Positions 11,039 to 25,169 are shown, counted from the first letter of the stretch. The stretch: 64,000 nt of DNA from Streptomyces sp. V3I8 (GCF_030817535.1 NZ_JAUSZL010000002.1:7254001-7318000); one strand, 5' to 3'. Made by a program: numbers and translations. The notes: generated by a model not told the origin, from the sequence alone.

Positions 11039-11046
<8 letters not shown>
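9874..11046 (+). CDS. carA: Carbamoyl-phosphate synthase, glutaminase subunit
   Basis: A 390-residue small subunit that frees ammonia from glutamine for carbamoyl phosphate, feeding both pyrimidine and arginine synthesis. The N-terminal domain contains [15 protein letters not shown]. The class I glutaminase has the nucleophile in LFGICFGNQ (usually GICLGHQ) and the His/Glu pair in QYHPEA. The start at 9874 overlaps the upstream stop, and the stop overlaps the carB GTG by 8 bp. Confidence 0.97.
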
Positions 11047-14347
<3,301 letters not shown>

Positions 14348-14354
14348 CAGCCCC

Positions 14355-14384
14355 GAGGGGGACACCGGAAACGGTGTCCCCCTC
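14355..14384 (+). terminator. carB terminator
   Basis: A perfect 13-bp stem, GAGGGGGACACCG with CGGTGTCCCCCTC, carries a GAAA tetraloop and is followed by TTC. It lies seven bases after the carB stop and 46 bases before pyrD, so pyrD-pyrF may be partly uncoupled from the upstream genes. Confidence 0.85.
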
Positions 14385-14430
14385 TTCATGAGCCTTCTTC
14401 CGCCGAGGCTCCTCGACGAGGACACCCACC

Positions 14431-15540
14431 ATGTACAAGCTCTTCTTCCGGCTCGCGTTCCGGCGTATGGACCCCGAGCAGGCCCACCACCTCGCCTTCC
14501 GCTGGATCCGGCTCGCCGCGCGCGTCCCCGTCCTGCGGACCTTCGCCGCCGCGGTGCTCGCGCCCCGGTACGAGGAACTGCGCACCGAGGCGTTCGGGCT
14601 GCGCATGCACGGGCCGTTCGGGCTCGCGGCCGGCTTCGACAAGAACGCGGTCGCCGTCGACGGCCTGTCGATGCTCGGCTTCGACCACGTCGAGATCGGC
14701 ACGGTCACCGGGGAGGCGCAGCCGGGCAACCCCGTGAAGCGCCTGTTCCGCCTTCTGCCGGACCGCGCGCTGATCAACCGCATGGGATTCAACAACGAGG
14801 GTTCCGCGGCCGTGGCGGAGCGCCTGAGGACCCGTACGCCCGTCTTCCGGACGGTCGTGGGCGTCAACATCGGCAAGACCAAGGCCGTCCCGGAGGCCGA
14901 GGCCGCCGCCGACTACGTGAAGTCCACCGAGCGGCTGGCCCCGTACGCCGACTACCTCGTGGTCAACGTCAGCTCGCCGAACACGCCCGGACTGCGCAAC
15001 CTCCAGGCCACCGAGTCGCTGCGGCCGCTGCTGACCGCCGTCCGCGAGGCCGCCGACCGGACCGTCACCACGCGCCGTGTACCGCTGCTCGTGAAGATCG
15101 CGCCGGACCTCGCGGACGAGGACGTCGACGCCGTCGCCGACCTCGCCGTCGAGCTCGGCCTGGACGGCGTCATCGCCACGAACACCACCGTCGCGCGCCA
15201 GGAGCTGGGCCTGCGCTCGGACGCCTCGCTCGTCGCCGAGACCGGCGGGCTGTCCGGCGCACCGCTCAAGGCACGCTCCCTGGAGGTGCTGAGGCGCCTG
15301 TACGCGCGCGTGGGGGACCGGATCACCCTGGTGGGCGTGGGCGGCGTCGAGAACGCCGAGGACGCCTGGCAGCGCATCCTGGCCGGCGCCACGCTGGTCC
15401 AGGGCTACAGCGCCTTCGTCTACGAGGGCCCCTTCTGGGCGCGCGGCATCCACAAGGGTCTCGCCGCCCGCCTGCGCACCAGCCCGTACGCCACCCTCGC
15501 CGACGCGGTCGGCGCCGACGTGAGGAAGACGACGGTATGA
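14431..15540 (+). CDS. pyrD: Dihydroorotate dehydrogenase (quinone), class 2
   Basis: A 369-residue membrane-associated flavoenzyme that oxidises dihydroorotate to orotate and passes electrons to menaquinone. The N-terminal helix [20 protein letters not shown] is the class 2 membrane anchor. FMN- and substrate-binding segments are [17 protein letters not shown] and [16 protein letters not shown], with the class 2 catalytic Ser in [20 protein letters not shown] lies near the C terminus. It overlaps pyrF by ATGA. Confidence 0.97.
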   Translation: MYKLFFRLAFRRMDPEQAHHLAFRWIRLAARVPVLRTFAAAVLAPRYEELRTEAFGLRMHGPFGLAAGFDKNAVAVDGLSMLGFDHVEIGTVTGEAQPGNPVKRLFRLLPDRALINRMGFNNEGSAAVAERLRTRTPVFRTVVGVNIGKTKAVPEAEAAADYVKSTERLAPYADYLVVNVSSPNTPGLRNLQATESLRPLLTAVREAADRTVTTRRVPLLVKIAPDLADEDVDAVADLAVELGLDGVIATNTTVARQELGLRSDASLVAETGGLSGAPLKARSLEVLRRLYARVGDRITLVGVGGVENAEDAWQRILAGATLVQGYSAFVYEGPFWARGIHKGLAARLRTSPYATLADAVGADVRKTTV

Positions 15541-16388
15541 GCCCGGAACCCTTCGGCGCCCGCCTGCGCCGCGCCATGGACGAGCGGGGCCCCCTGTGTG
15601 TCGGCATCGACCCGCACGCCTCGCTGCTGGCCGACTGGGGCCTGAACGACGACGTGGCGGGCCTGGAGCGCTTCAGCCGCACCGTCGTGGAGGCGCTGGC
15701 CGACCGGGTCGCCGTACTGAAGCCGCAGAGCGCGTTCTTCGAGCGCTTCGGGTCCCGCGGCGTCGCCGTGCTGGAGAAGTCGGTGGCGCAGGCGCGCGCG
15801 GCCGGGGCGCTGGTCGTCATGGACGCCAAGCGCGGTGACATCGGCTCGACGATGGCGGCGTACGCCGCCGCCTTCCTGGCGGAGGGCTCGCCGCTCTTCT
15901 GCGACGCGCTCACCGTCTCGCCGTACCTCGGCTACGGATCCCTGAAGCCGGCGGTCGAGCTGGCCCGGGAGAGCGGCGCCGGGCTGTTCGTGCTGGCGCT
16001 GACCTCCAACCCGGAGGGCGCCGAGGTGCAGCACGCGGTGCGCCCCGGGGGCGGCGCGTCGCGGAACGTGGGCGCGACCATGCTGGCGCACCTCGCCGAG
16101 GAGAACGCCGGACAGACCCCGCTGGGCTCCTTCGGGGCGGTCGTCGGCGCCACACTCGGCGATCTGGCCTCCTACGACCTCGACATCAACGGCCCGCTCC
16201 TCGCTCCGGGGATCGGCGCCCAGGGCGCGACCCCGGCCGACCTCCCGCGGGTCTTCGGGGCGGCGGTGCGCCAAGTGGTGCCGAACGTCAGCCGGGGCGT
16301 CCTGCGGCACGGACCCGACATCGGCGCACTACGCGCGTCATCCGATCTCTACGCGGCGCAGATCCGGGCGGCGGTGGGGGAGGCCTGA
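15537..16388 (+). CDS. pyrF: Orotidine 5'-phosphate decarboxylase
   Basis: A 283-residue type 2 OMP decarboxylase that makes UMP. The signature [18 protein letters not shown] (near residue 95) holds the catalytic Lys/Asp set of the long actinobacterial/myxobacterial form. The N terminus reads [13 protein letters not shown]. The ATG at 15537 overlaps the pyrD stop. Orotate phosphoribosyltransferase (pyrE) is absent from the cluster and must be elsewhere. UMP made here is the signal read by PyrR at the front of the cluster. Confidence 0.96.
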   Translation: MSPEPFGARLRRAMDERGPLCVGIDPHASLLADWGLNDDVAGLERFSRTVVEALADRVAVLKPQSAFFERFGSRGVAVLEKSVAQARAAGALVVMDAKRGDIGSTMAAYAAAFLAEGSPLFCDALTVSPYLGYGSLKPAVELARESGAGLFVLALTSNPEGAEVQHAVRPGGGASRNVGATMLAHLAEENAGQTPLGSFGAVVGATLGDLASYDLDINGPLLAPGIGAQGATPADLPRVFGAAVRQVVPNVSRGVLRHGPDIGALRASSDLYAAQIRAAVGEA

Positions 16389-16517
16389 CGGGCCGGGCCG
16401 CGCCCCCGGCGTGCGTCTTCCGGACGCCGCGCGTCTGAATACATGCTCAAATCCGGGGAGTTTTGTCGGGAATGTCGGACTCGACAGAGGCTGACCAGGA
16501 CTTTTCCGCTGTTCTCG

Positions 16518-16546
16518 CTGACTCCGGCGGACTTGCCCGCTAGTCT
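16518..16546 (+). promoter_or_regulatory. Candidate sigma-HrdB-type promoter of the IHF gene
   Basis: CTGACT (16518-16523) and TAGTCT (16541-16546) are separated by exactly 17 bases, about 110 bases upstream of the IHF start in a 267-base non-coding gap. The assignment is by sequence match only. Confidence 0.5.
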
Positions 16547-16655
16547 CCGACGAGAGCCGACGGGTAACGCCGTTGTCCGTCGCTCACCAGGTGCGGAGCG
16601 ATCAGGCTCCGTACCGGTCCGTATCCGACAGTTCGACATCCGAGGTGACGTAGGC

Positions 16656-16979
16656 GTGGCTCTTCCGCCCCTTACCCCTGAACAGCGCGCAGCCGCGCTC
16701 GAAAAGGCCGCCGCGGCTCGCCGGGAGCGGGCCGAGGTCAAGAATCGACTCAAGCACTCCGGCGCCTCCCTCCACGAGGTCATCAAGCAGGGTCAGGAGA
16801 ACGACGTCATCGGCAAGATGAAGGTCTCCGCTCTCCTGGAGTCCCTGCCGGGCGTGGGCAAGGTCCGCGCCAAGCAGATCATGGAGCGGCTCGGGATCTC
16901 CGAGAGCCGCCGGGTGCGGGGTCTCGGCTCCAACCAGATCGCCTCTTTGGAGCGCGAGTTCGGCGGCGGTGCTGCCTGA
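16656..16979 (+). CDS. mihF: Actinobacterial integration host factor (sIHF/mIHF)
   Basis: A 107-residue nucleoid protein, the same length as S. coelicolor sIHF. It binds and bends DNA, compacts the nucleoid and affects sporulation and antibiotic production; it is not related to E. coli IHF. A long N-terminal helix ([23 protein letters not shown]) is followed by a helix-two-turn-helix region with [18 protein letters not shown] and the GLGSNQ segment. The GTG at 16656 gives the exact family length; in-frame sequence upstream is untranslated. It lies 38 bases from gmk, a conserved linkage. Confidence 0.96.
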   Translation: MALPPLTPEQRAAALEKAAAARRERAEVKNRLKHSGASLHEVIKQGQENDVIGKMKVSALLESLPGVGKVRAKQIMERLGISESRRVRGLGSNQIASLEREFGGGAA

Positions 16980-17017
16980 CGTTCTCAGGCACCCCTGAGA
17001 ACCTGGATAATCGCCGC

Positions 17018-17611
17018 ATGGCAGCAACACCCCGGGGGACGTCCCCCGTACCCCCGGACGCACGTCCGCGGCTGACCGTGCTCTCCGGCCCCTCCGGGGT
17101 CGGCAAGAGCACGGTCGTCGCTCATATGCGCAAGGAGCACCCCGAGGTCTGGCTCTCGGTGTCGGCGACGACCCGCAGACCGCGCCCCGGTGAGAAGCAC
17201 GGCATCCACTACTTCTTCGTCAGCGACGAGGAGATGGACAAGCTGATCGCCAACGGCGAACTGCTCGAATGGGCCGAGTTCGCGGGCAACCGCTACGGGA
17301 CGCCCCGCGACGCCGTGATCGAGCGGCTGGAGTCGGGCGAGCCGGTCCTCCTGGAGATCGACCTCCAGGGAGCCCGGCAGGTCCGCGAGTCGATGTCCGA
17401 CGCCCTGCTGGTGTTCCTGGCTCCGCCCTCCTGGGAGGAGCTGGTGCGCAGACTCACCGGGCGGGGTACCGAACCGCCCGAGGTCATCGAGCGCCGGCTG
17501 CAGGCCGCCAAGATCGAACTGGCGGCCGAGCCGGAGTTCGACACGACCCTGGTCAACACCTCCGTCGAGGACGTGGCTCGCGAGCTGCTAGCCTTGATGG
17601 AAGTTGTCTGA
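17018..17611 (+). CDS. gmk: Guanylate kinase
   Basis: A 197-residue guanylate kinase that converts GMP to GDP. The P-loop [11 protein letters not shown] is at about residues 26-36, the GMP-binding lid [19 protein letters not shown] follows, and [11 protein letters not shown] and [13 protein letters not shown] are present. It precedes rpoZ, a combination that links nucleotide supply, ppGpp-related control and RNA polymerase in many bacteria. Confidence 0.97.
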   Translation: MAATPRGTSPVPPDARPRLTVLSGPSGVGKSTVVAHMRKEHPEVWLSVSATTRRPRPGEKHGIHYFFVSDEEMDKLIANGELLEWAEFAGNRYGTPRDAVIERLESGEPVLLEIDLQGARQVRESMSDALLVFLAPPSWEELVRRLTGRGTEPPEVIERRLQAAKIELAAEPEFDTTLVNTSVEDVARELLALMEVV

Positions 17612-17660
17612 TCTTCCAGGTCACCTTCAAGGTCAGTATCCCCTTTTCGGAAGGCAGAGC

Positions 17661-17933
17661 GTGTCCTCTTCCATCACCACGCCCGAGGGCATCATCAACC
17701 CTCCGATCGACGAGCTCCTCGAGGCAACCGACTCGAAGTACAGCCTGGTGATCTACGCGGCCAAGCGTGCCCGCCAGATCAATGCGTACTACTCGCAGCT
17801 CGGTGAGGGTCTCCTCGAGTACGTCGGTCCCCTCGTCGACACGCACGTCCACGAGAAGCCGCTGTCGATCGCCCTCCGGGAGATCAACGCGGGCCTGCTG
17901 ACGTCGGAGGCCATCGAGGGCCCGGCCCAGTAG
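17661..17933 (+). CDS. rpoZ: RNA polymerase omega subunit
   Basis: Omega, 90 residues, helps assemble RNA polymerase around beta-prime; in Streptomyces its loss affects secondary metabolism and development. The core motif [18 protein letters not shown] is at about residues 27-44, and [11 protein letters not shown] is near residue 68. The GTG at 17661 gives the normal 90-residue protein; an in-frame ATG upstream overlaps gmk and codes for unrelated residues. A strong terminator follows. Confidence 0.96.
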   Translation: MSSSITTPEGIINPPIDELLEATDSKYSLVIYAAKRARQINAYYSQLGEGLLEYVGPLVDTHVHEKPLSIALREINAGLLTSEAIEGPAQ

Positions 17934-17958
17934 TATTTTCTGCTTGCAGTTCATTTGT

Positions 17959-17993
17959 CCACAGGCCCGGCAGTACATCTGCCGGGCCTGTGG
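17959..17993 (+). terminator. rpoZ terminator
   Basis: A perfect 15-bp stem, CCACAGGCCCGGCAG with CTGCCGGGCCTGTGG, has a 5-base loop TACAT and lies 26 bases after rpoZ and 42 bases before coaBC. Confidence 0.85.
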
Positions 17994-18034
17994 TGTGTGA
18001 TGGGGACGTACCTGTTCCGAGGCCGGGGAGAGAC

Positions 18035-19264
18035 GTGGACAAGCCGAAGGTCGTGCTGGGAGTCAGCGGTGGCATCGCCGCCTACAAAGCGTGCGAGCTG
18101 CTGCGCCGCCTGACCGAGTCCGGGCACGACGTCCGTGTCGTGCCGACGCAGTCCGCACTGCACTTCGTCGGCGCCGCCACCTGGTCCGCCCTCTCCGGGC
18201 ACCCCGTCTCGACCGAGGTCTGGACGGACGTCCACGAGGTGCCGCACGTACGGATCGGCCAGCGGGCCGACCTCGTCGTCGTCGCGCCCGCCACCACCGA
18301 CCTGCTGGCGAAGGCGGCCCACGGGCTGGCCGACGACCTCCTCACCAACACCCTGCTCACCGCCCGCTGCCCGGTCGTCTTCGCGCCCGCCATGCACACC
18401 GAGATGTGGGAGCACCCGGCCACCCGGGAGAACGTGGCGACGCTGCGCCGCCGGGGCGCCGTCGTCATCGAGCCCGCCGTGGGCCGGCTGACCGGCGCGG
18501 ACACCGGCAAGGGACGGCTGCCCGACCCCGCCGAGATCTTCGAGACCTGCCGCCGGGTGCTCGCACGGGGCGTGACCGGGCCGGACCTCGCCGGCCGGCA
18601 CGTCGTCGTCAGCGCGGGCGGCACGCGCGAGCCGCTCGACCCGGTCCGCTTCCTCGGCAACCGCTCCTCCGGGAAGCAGGGGTACGCCCTCGCGCGCACC
18701 GCGGCCGCCCGGGGCGCCCGGGTCACGCTGATCGCCGCGAACACCGCGATGCCGGATCCGGCGGGCGTCGACGTCGTCCGGGTCGGCACCGCCGTGCAGC
18801 TGCGCGAGGCCGTGCTCAAGGCGGCCCCCGACGCCGACGCCGTGGTGATGGCGGCGGCCGTGGCCGACTTCCGCCCTGCGCAGTACGCGACGGGGAAGAT
18901 CAAGAAGAAGGACGGACAGGAACCGGAGCCGATCGTTCTCGTCCGCAACCCCGACATCCTCGCGGAGATCGCGAAGGACCGCGCCCGGGAGGGACAGGTG
19001 GTCGTCGGTTTCGCCGCCGAGACGGACGACGTGCTGGCCAACGGCCGGACCAAGCTCCGGCGCAAGGGCTGCGACCTCCTCGTCGTCAACGAGGTCGGGG
19101 AGCGCAAGACCTTCGGCTCCGAGGAGAACGAGGCGGTCGTGCTGGGCGCCGACGGCAGCGAGACCCCGGTGCCCCACGGTCCCAAGGAGGCGCTGGCCGA
19201 AATCGTGTGGGACCTGGTGGAGCACCGCTTGAGCCGAGCTGCTGGTTCGCTCGAGTCACACTGA
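18035..19264 (+). CDS. coaBC: Bifunctional phosphopantothenoylcysteine decarboxylase / phosphopantothenate-cysteine ligase
   Basis: A 409-residue fusion of two coenzyme A biosynthesis steps. The N-terminal CoaC flavoprotein half begins VVLGVSGGIAAYK, carries the active-site His region VHEVPHVRIG, and the substrate clamp PAMHTEMW near 129-136. The C-terminal CoaB half begins around residue 188 with VVVSAGGTREPLDPVRF and contains NRSSGKQGYALA and AAAVADFRP. The GTG at 18035 follows GGGGAG with good spacing; upstream in-frame codons run into the rpoZ terminator. Confidence 0.96.
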   Translation: MDKPKVVLGVSGGIAAYKACELLRRLTESGHDVRVVPTQSALHFVGAATWSALSGHPVSTEVWTDVHEVPHVRIGQRADLVVVAPATTDLLAKAAHGLADDLLTNTLLTARCPVVFAPAMHTEMWEHPATRENVATLRRRGAVVIEPAVGRLTGADTGKGRLPDPAEIFETCRRVLARGVTGPDLAGRHVVVSAGGTREPLDPVRFLGNRSSGKQGYALARTAAARGARVTLIAANTAMPDPAGVDVVRVGTAVQLREAVLKAAPDADAVVMAAAVADFRPAQYATGKIKKKDGQEPEPIVLVRNPDILAEIAKDRAREGQVVVGFAAETDDVLANGRTKLRRKGCDLLVVNEVGERKTFGSEENEAVVLGADGSETPVPHGPKEALAEIVWDLVEHRLSRAAGSLESH

Positions 19265-19474
19265 TGAAACCCGTGCACAGGGGTGTGGAGATCTGGCGGA
19301 GAAGGTCCGTCGTGCCGCAGAATGCCCGTGCCGCAGGTCACAGCGTTTCCGAGAGGCGAGACAGTAGCCCTGCGGCGAAGTGCGACCGATAAGCTGTTGT
19401 CGGACGACGCCGGGCGCAGCTCCCGGCCGTCCGCCAATGATCAGACAGCAGCCGCTGCAACCACAGGGAGCGTT

Positions 19475-20683
19475 GTGTCCCGTCGCCTGTTCACCTCGGA
19501 GTCCGTGACCGAGGGTCACCCCGACAAGATCGCTGACCAGATCAGCGACACCATCCTCGATGCACTTCTGCGTGAGGACCCGAGGTCCCGGGTCGCCGTC
19601 GAGACCCTGATCACGACCGGTCTCGTACACGTGGCCGGCGAGGTCACGACGAAGGCCTACGCGCCGATCGCCCAGCTCGTGCGCGACAAGATCCTCGAGA
19701 TCGGCTACGACTCCTCGAAGAAGGGCTTCGACGGGGCGTCCTGCGGCGTGTCCGTGTCGATCGGCTCCCAGTCCCCCGACATCGCGCAGGGTGTCGACAC
19801 CGCGTACGAGAAGCGGGTCGAGGGCGACGAGGACGAGCTCGACAAGCAGGGTGCCGGAGACCAGGGCCTGATGTTCGGCTACGCGACGGACGAGACCCCG
19901 GAGCTCATGCCGCTCCCGATCCACCTCGCCCACCGCCTCGCGCGCCGCCTCTCCGAGGTCCGCAAGAACGGTACGATCCCCTACCTGCGTCCCGACGGAA
20001 AGACCCAGGTCACCATCGAGTACGACGGTGACAAGGCGGTCCGCCTGGACACCGTCGTCGTCTCCTCGCAGCACGCGTCGGACATCGACCTGGACTCGCT
20101 GCTGGCGCCCGACATCCGCGAGTTCGTGGTGGAGCCCGAGCTGAAGGCGCTCCTGGACGACGGCATCAAGCTGGAGACCGAGGGCTACCGGCTGCTGGTC
20201 AACCCGACCGGCCGTTTCGAGATCGGCGGCCCGATGGGCGACGCCGGCCTGACCGGCCGCAAGATCATCATCGACACGTACGGCGGCATGGCCCGCCACG
20301 GCGGCGGCGCGTTCTCCGGCAAGGACCCGTCCAAGGTCGACCGTTCCGCCGCGTACGCCATGCGCTGGGTCGCCAAGAACGTCGTCGCGGCGGGCCTCGC
20401 CTCCCGCTGCGAGGTCCAGGTCGCCTACGCGATCGGCAAGGCCGAGCCCGTCGGGCTCTTCGTCGAGACCTTCGGCACCGCGAAGATCGACGCGGAGAGG
20501 ATCGAGACGGCGATCACCGAGGTCTTCGACCTCCGCCCGGCCGCGATCATCCGCGACCTCGACCTGCTGCGCCCGATCTACGCCCAGACCGCCGCGTACG
20601 GCCACTTCGGCCGCGCGCTCCCCGAGTTCACCTGGGAGAAGACGGACCGGGTGGACGCACTGCGCAAGGCGGCAGGGCTCTAG
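19475..20683 (+). CDS. metK: S-adenosylmethionine synthetase
   Basis: A 402-residue methionine adenosyltransferase that makes SAM from methionine and ATP; in Streptomyces its overexpression is known to stimulate antibiotic production. Signatures are [20 protein letters not shown] at the N terminus, [15 protein letters not shown], and the P-loop-like [19 protein letters not shown]. The GTG at 19475 follows AGGGAG. It sits 210 bases after coaBC, in a gap that contains a 7-bp stem (19330-19336 with 19370-19376) but nothing I can match to a known SAM riboswitch. Confidence 0.97.
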   Translation: MSRRLFTSESVTEGHPDKIADQISDTILDALLREDPRSRVAVETLITTGLVHVAGEVTTKAYAPIAQLVRDKILEIGYDSSKKGFDGASCGVSVSIGSQSPDIAQGVDTAYEKRVEGDEDELDKQGAGDQGLMFGYATDETPELMPLPIHLAHRLARRLSEVRKNGTIPYLRPDGKTQVTIEYDGDKAVRLDTVVVSSQHASDIDLDSLLAPDIREFVVEPELKALLDDGIKLETEGYRLLVNPTGRFEIGGPMGDAGLTGRKIIIDTYGGMARHGGGAFSGKDPSKVDRSAAYAMRWVAKNVVAAGLASRCEVQVAYAIGKAEPVGLFVETFGTAKIDAERIETAITEVFDLRPAAIIRDLDLLRPIYAQTAAYGHFGRALPEFTWEKTDRVDALRKAAGL

Positions 20684-20810
20684 GCCGTTTCTTTCGGATC
20701 GGCCCGGGTCCGCGGCGCCCGGCACGGCGCCTCGCGGCGTCGTGGCACGACCCGGGTACGCCCGGTACGCGGATCGTGTTCCGCCGTGCGACGCACCGCA
20801 CCGGACACCG

Positions 20811-20841
20811 CGGCCTGATCCGGCCTGATCCGACCTGATCC
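20811..20841. repeat. Three tandem 10-bp units after metK
   Basis: CGGCCTGATC occurs twice in a row, followed by CGACCTGATC and a further C. The repeat lies in the 430-base gap between metK and priA, which otherwise holds only the hairpin at 20930 and GC-rich imperfect palindromes. Confidence 0.8.
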
Positions 20842-20929
20842 AAAAGAAACGCCCCAGCCCCGCAACAGGCGGCGTCCGCCGCGGCACCGGCCGCCGGCTG
20901 CCCGCCCGTTCCCGGCGGGGCGGTTTCTT

Positions 20930-20963
20930 CGGGACCCGGCATCCTCAGGGGTGCCGGGTCCCG
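20930..20963 (+). terminator. Hairpin in the metK-priA gap
   Basis: A perfect 12-bp stem, CGGGACCCGGCA with TGCCGGGTCCCG, encloses a 10-base loop. It lies 247 bases after metK and 151 bases before priA. It probably ends readthrough from metK before the priA promoter. Confidence 0.6.
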
Positions 20964-21113
20964 GCGTCTTCCGTGCGGACCACCGCCGATCCCCGTGCGG
21001 GCCGCCGCCGAACGAGCGGCCCGAGGCAGCGGCGCCCCGTGGGGTACGCGATCCGTGGCCGGTCCGTTCCCGGGCGTGGGGCGGTGTCAGTGGGGTCTGG
21101 TAGGAATGCTGCT

Positions 21114-23273
21114 GTGAGCAGCGAGAACGGGCAGGCGGGGGGCGGGGCCGACGGGGCGCCGCCCGAGCAGCTTGCGCTGATCCGGGACGCCGTGCGCAAG
21201 GCGCCGCGGGCCAAGCCGCGGACCTGGCGCGGGGCCGCGGTCGCCAAGGACCTGCCCGTCGCGCGCGTGCTCGTCGACAAGGGCGTGCTGCACCTCGACC
21301 GCTACTTCGACTACGCCGTGCCCGAGGAGCTCGACGCCGACGCCCAGCCGGGGGTGCGGGTCCGGGTGCGGTTCGGAGCCGGGCGGCACCGGGTGCGGGA
21401 GGGGCGGCGCGAGGGCGGCGGGCTGATCGACGGGTACCTCGTCGAGCGGCTGGCCGAGTCGGACTACGCGGGACCCCTGGCGGCGCTCGCCCAGGTCGTG
21501 TCGCCCGAGCCCGTGCTGGGCGAGGAGCTGCTCGGCCTCGCGCGGGCCGTCGCCGACCGGTATGCCGGAAGCCTGGCCGACGTGCTGCAACTGGCCGTCC
21601 CGCCGCGCAACGCCCGGGCCGAGGCGAAGCCGTCGCCCGAGCCGCTGCCCGTGCCGGCGGTGCCTGACGCCGGGCCCTGGAGCAGGTACGCGCGGGGGGC
21701 CGCCTTCATCGAGTCGCTCGCGGGCGGCGGGACCCCCCGGGCCGTGTGGAACGCGCTGCCGGGTCCGGCCTGGGCCGAGGAGCTGGCCCGGGCCGTGGCG
21801 GCGACGCTCGCCTCGGGGCGCGGCGCGCTCGTCGTCGTGCCGGACGGACGGGCCGTCAGCCGCGTCGACGCCGCGCTGACCTCGGTGCTGGGGGAGGGCC
21901 GTCATGCCGTGCTCACCGCCGAGGCCGGCCCCGAGAAGCGCTACCGGCAGTGGCTGGCCGTACGGCGCGGATCCGTCCGGGCCGTGGTGGGGACCAGGGC
22001 CGCCATGTTCGCCCCCGTCCGGGACCTGGGCCTGGTGGCCGTCTGGGACGACGGGGACGGCAGCCACAGCGAGCCGCACGCACCGCAGCCGCACGCCAGG
22101 GAAGTGCTCCTGCTGCGCGCCGCCCACGACAAGTGCGCTTTTCTGCTGGGGAGCTGGAGCTGCACCGTCGAGGCGGCGCAGCTCGTCGAGAGCGGCTGGG
22201 CGGGCCCGATCGTCGCCGAGCGGGAGCGGGTCCGGGCGGCGGCGCCGCTCGTACGGACCGTCGGGGACCATGATCTCGCGCGTGACGAGGCGGCCCGCGC
22301 CGCGCGCCTGCCCACCCTCGCCTGGCAGGCCGTACGGGAAGGGCTGAAGCAGGGGCCCGTACTGGTGCAGGTGCCCCGGCGCGGTTACGTACCGCGGATG
22401 GCCTGCGCGCAGTGCCGGGCGCCTGCCCGCTGCCGGCACTGCGCCGGGCCGTTGGAGGGGCAGGACTCCGGGGGCCTGCGGTGCGGGTGGTGCGGGCGGG
22501 AGGAGAGCGGCTGGCACTGTCCCGAGTGCGGCGGGTTCCGGCTGCGGGCGCAGGTCGTGGGGGCGCGGCGGACCGCCGAGGAACTGGGACGCGCGTTCCC
22601 CGCGGTGCCCGTGCGGACCTCCGGGCGCGAGCAGGTACTGGACACGGTGCCGGGGTCGCCCGCCCTCGTCGTCAGTACGCCGGGCGCGGAGCCGGTGGCC
22701 GAGGGCGGCTACGCGGCGGCGCTGCTGCTCGACGGCTGGGCGATGCTCGGGCGGCCCGACCTGCGGGCCGGCGAGGAGGCGCTGCGGCGCTGGATCGACG
22801 CGGCGGCGCTGGTACGGGGCCAGCGGGACGGCGGGACCGTGGTGGTCGTCGCCGAGCCGACCCTGCGGCCCGTGCAGGCGCTGGTGCGGTGGGATCCGGT
22901 CGGACACGCCGTCCGGGAGCTGGCGGAGCGGGCCGAGCTGGGGTTCCCGCCGGTGTCCCGGATGGCGGCCGTGTCCGGGACCGCGGAGGCGCTCGGTGGA
23001 TTCCTCGCCGCTGTCGAACTGCCGGGCGAGGCCGAGGTGCTGGGGCCGGTACCGGTGTCGCCGGCCGAACCGGGGCGGCCGCGGCGGCCGGGTGCGCCGC
23101 CGGCGGGCGAGCCGTGGGAGCGGGCGCTGATCCGGGTGCCGCCGGGCAAGGGTGCCGCGCTGGCGTCCGCCCTGAAGAGCGCGCAGGCGGCCCGGACGGC
23201 GCGTGGCGGCAGCGGGGGCGGTGGAGGCGCCGAGGCGGTACGCATCCGGATCGATCCGCCCGACATCGGGTGA
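21114..23273 (+). CDS. priA: Primosomal protein PriA, actinobacterial form lacking helicase motifs
   Basis: A 719-residue PriA-like replication restart protein. The N-terminal 3'-end-binding domain starts at ARVLVDKGVLHLDRYFDYAV. In the helicase core, the position of Walker A (GVTGSGKT in E. coli) reads NALPGPAWAEEL and the DEEH box reads WDDGDGSH, so ATP-driven unwinding is unlikely; this is typical for actinobacterial PriA. The eight zinc-binding Cys are kept in four CxxC pairs from CAQC to CPEC. I chose the GTG at 21114; translation further upstream is unsupported. Confidence 0.92.
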   Translation: MSSENGQAGGGADGAPPEQLALIRDAVRKAPRAKPRTWRGAAVAKDLPVARVLVDKGVLHLDRYFDYAVPEELDADAQPGVRVRVRFGAGRHRVREGRREGGGLIDGYLVERLAESDYAGPLAALAQVVSPEPVLGEELLGLARAVADRYAGSLADVLQLAVPPRNARAEAKPSPEPLPVPAVPDAGPWSRYARGAAFIESLAGGGTPRAVWNALPGPAWAEELARAVAATLASGRGALVVVPDGRAVSRVDAALTSVLGEGRHAVLTAEAGPEKRYRQWLAVRRGSVRAVVGTRAAMFAPVRDLGLVAVWDDGDGSHSEPHAPQPHAREVLLLRAAHDKCAFLLGSWSCTVEAAQLVESGWAGPIVAERERVRAAAPLVRTVGDHDLARDEAARAARLPTLAWQAVREGLKQGPVLVQVPRRGYVPRMACAQCRAPARCRHCAGPLEGQDSGGLRCGWCGREESGWHCPECGGFRLRAQVVGARRTAEELGRAFPAVPVRTSGREQVLDTVPGSPALVVSTPGAEPVAEGGYAAALLLDGWAMLGRPDLRAGEEALRRWIDAAALVRGQRDGGTVVVVAEPTLRPVQALVRWDPVGHAVRELAERAELGFPPVSRMAAVSGTAEALGGFLAAVELPGEAEVLGPVPVSPAEPGRPRRPGAPPAGEPWERALIRVPPGKGAALASALKSAQAARTARGGSGGGGGAEAVRIRIDPPDIG

Positions 23274-23403
23274 CCGGGGGTGCGTACGCGTCCGCCCCCG
23301 AGGGTTCCGGTCCCGGGGGCAGATGAGTGGGTGCGGACGGGCGGGTGCTGTGGGGCGGGGGCCGCGGGTGGACGGATCGCCTCGCGGCGGACGGACGCGT
23401 GCG

Positions 23404-24042
<639 letters not shown>

Positions 24043-24181
24043 TCACGCACGAGGGGCGCGGGGGCATATGCGTACGCCCCCGGCGGTCGGGGCGGCGCTC
24101 GTCCCGGCCCGGAGCCGGAGTGTGCCCCATAGACTGGTGCGCTGCCCGTTGTGAACCCGCCCGAGAGGCCGACCGTCACCC

Positions 24182-25114
24182 ATGAAGCTCGTCTTCGCCG
24201 GCACCCCAGAGGTCGCCGTTCCCGCCCTGGACGCCCTGATCGCCTCCGGGCGCCACGAGGTGGCCGCCGTCGTCACGCGCCCCGACGCGCCGGCCGGGCG
24301 GGGGCGCAGGCTCGTCGCGAGCCCCGTCGCGCAGCGTGCCGAGCACGCCGGGATCGAGGTGCTCAAGCCGGTGCGGCCGCGGGACGAGGACTTCCTCGCA
24401 CGGCTGCGGGAGATCGCCCCGGACTGCTGCCCCGTCGTGGCGTACGGGGCGCTGCTGCCGCGGGTCGCGCTCGACGTCCCCGCCCGCGGCTGGGTCAACC
24501 TGCACTTCTCGCTGCTGCCCGCCTGGCGCGGGGCGGCGCCCGTGCAGCACGCGGTGATGGCCGGGGACGAGATCACCGGCGCGTCCACCTTCCTCATCGA
24601 GGAGGGGCTCGACTCCGGGCCCGTGTACGGGACCGTCACCGAGGAGGTGCGGCCCACCGACACCAGCGGGGACCTGCTGACGCGGCTCGCCTTCGCCGGG
24701 TCCGGGCTGCTCGCGGCGACCATGGACGGGATCGAGGACGGCACGCTGAAGGCTGTGCCGCAGCCGGCGGACGGGGTCACCCTGGCGCCGAAGATCACCG
24801 TCGAGGACGCGCGGGTGGACTGGAGCGCGCCGGCGCTGCGGGTCGACCGGGTCGTGCGGGGATGCACGCCCGCGCCCGGGGCGTGGACCGTGTTCCGCGG
24901 GGAGCGGCTGAAGCTCGTCCAGGCCGCGCCCGTCCCCGAGCGGACGGACCTGGCGCCGGGAGCGCTGGCGGTCGGGAAGAACAGCGTGCACGTGGGGACC
25001 GGGTCGTACGCGATCGAGTTGCTGTGGGTGCAGGCGCAGGGGAAGAAGCCGATGAGGGCCGCCGACTGGGCCCGGGGGGTGCGGATCGCCTCCGGCGAGG
25101 TGGTCGGAGCCTGA
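24182..25114 (+). CDS. fmt: Methionyl-tRNA formyltransferase
   Basis: A 310-residue enzyme that formylates initiator Met-tRNA using 10-formyl-tetrahydrofolate. The N-terminal Rossmann domain starts [19 protein letters not shown], the formyl-folate/catalytic motif is [19 protein letters not shown] (about 102-120), and [18 protein letters not shown] follows. The C-terminal tRNA-binding domain begins around residue 208. The gene is followed by rsmB after 183 bases; fmt-rsmB is a widespread pair. Peptide deformylase is not in this cluster. Confidence 0.97.
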   Translation: MKLVFAGTPEVAVPALDALIASGRHEVAAVVTRPDAPAGRGRRLVASPVAQRAEHAGIEVLKPVRPRDEDFLARLREIAPDCCPVVAYGALLPRVALDVPARGWVNLHFSLLPAWRGAAPVQHAVMAGDEITGASTFLIEEGLDSGPVYGTVTEEVRPTDTSGDLLTRLAFAGSGLLAATMDGIEDGTLKAVPQPADGVTLAPKITVEDARVDWSAPALRVDRVVRGCTPAPGAWTVFRGERLKLVQAAPVPERTDLAPGALAVGKNSVHVGTGSYAIELLWVQAQGKKPMRAADWARGVRIASGEVVGA

Positions 25115-25169
25115 CGGGTGTCCTGCGGACGGCTGGGCGGGGGCGGCGGCCGGACGGTGTGATGCCGGG

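Noticed and set aside
19265..19474. SAM riboswitch upstream of metK.
   Set aside because: None of the conserved SAM-I or SAM-IV core blocks is visible; kept only as an unexplained stem.
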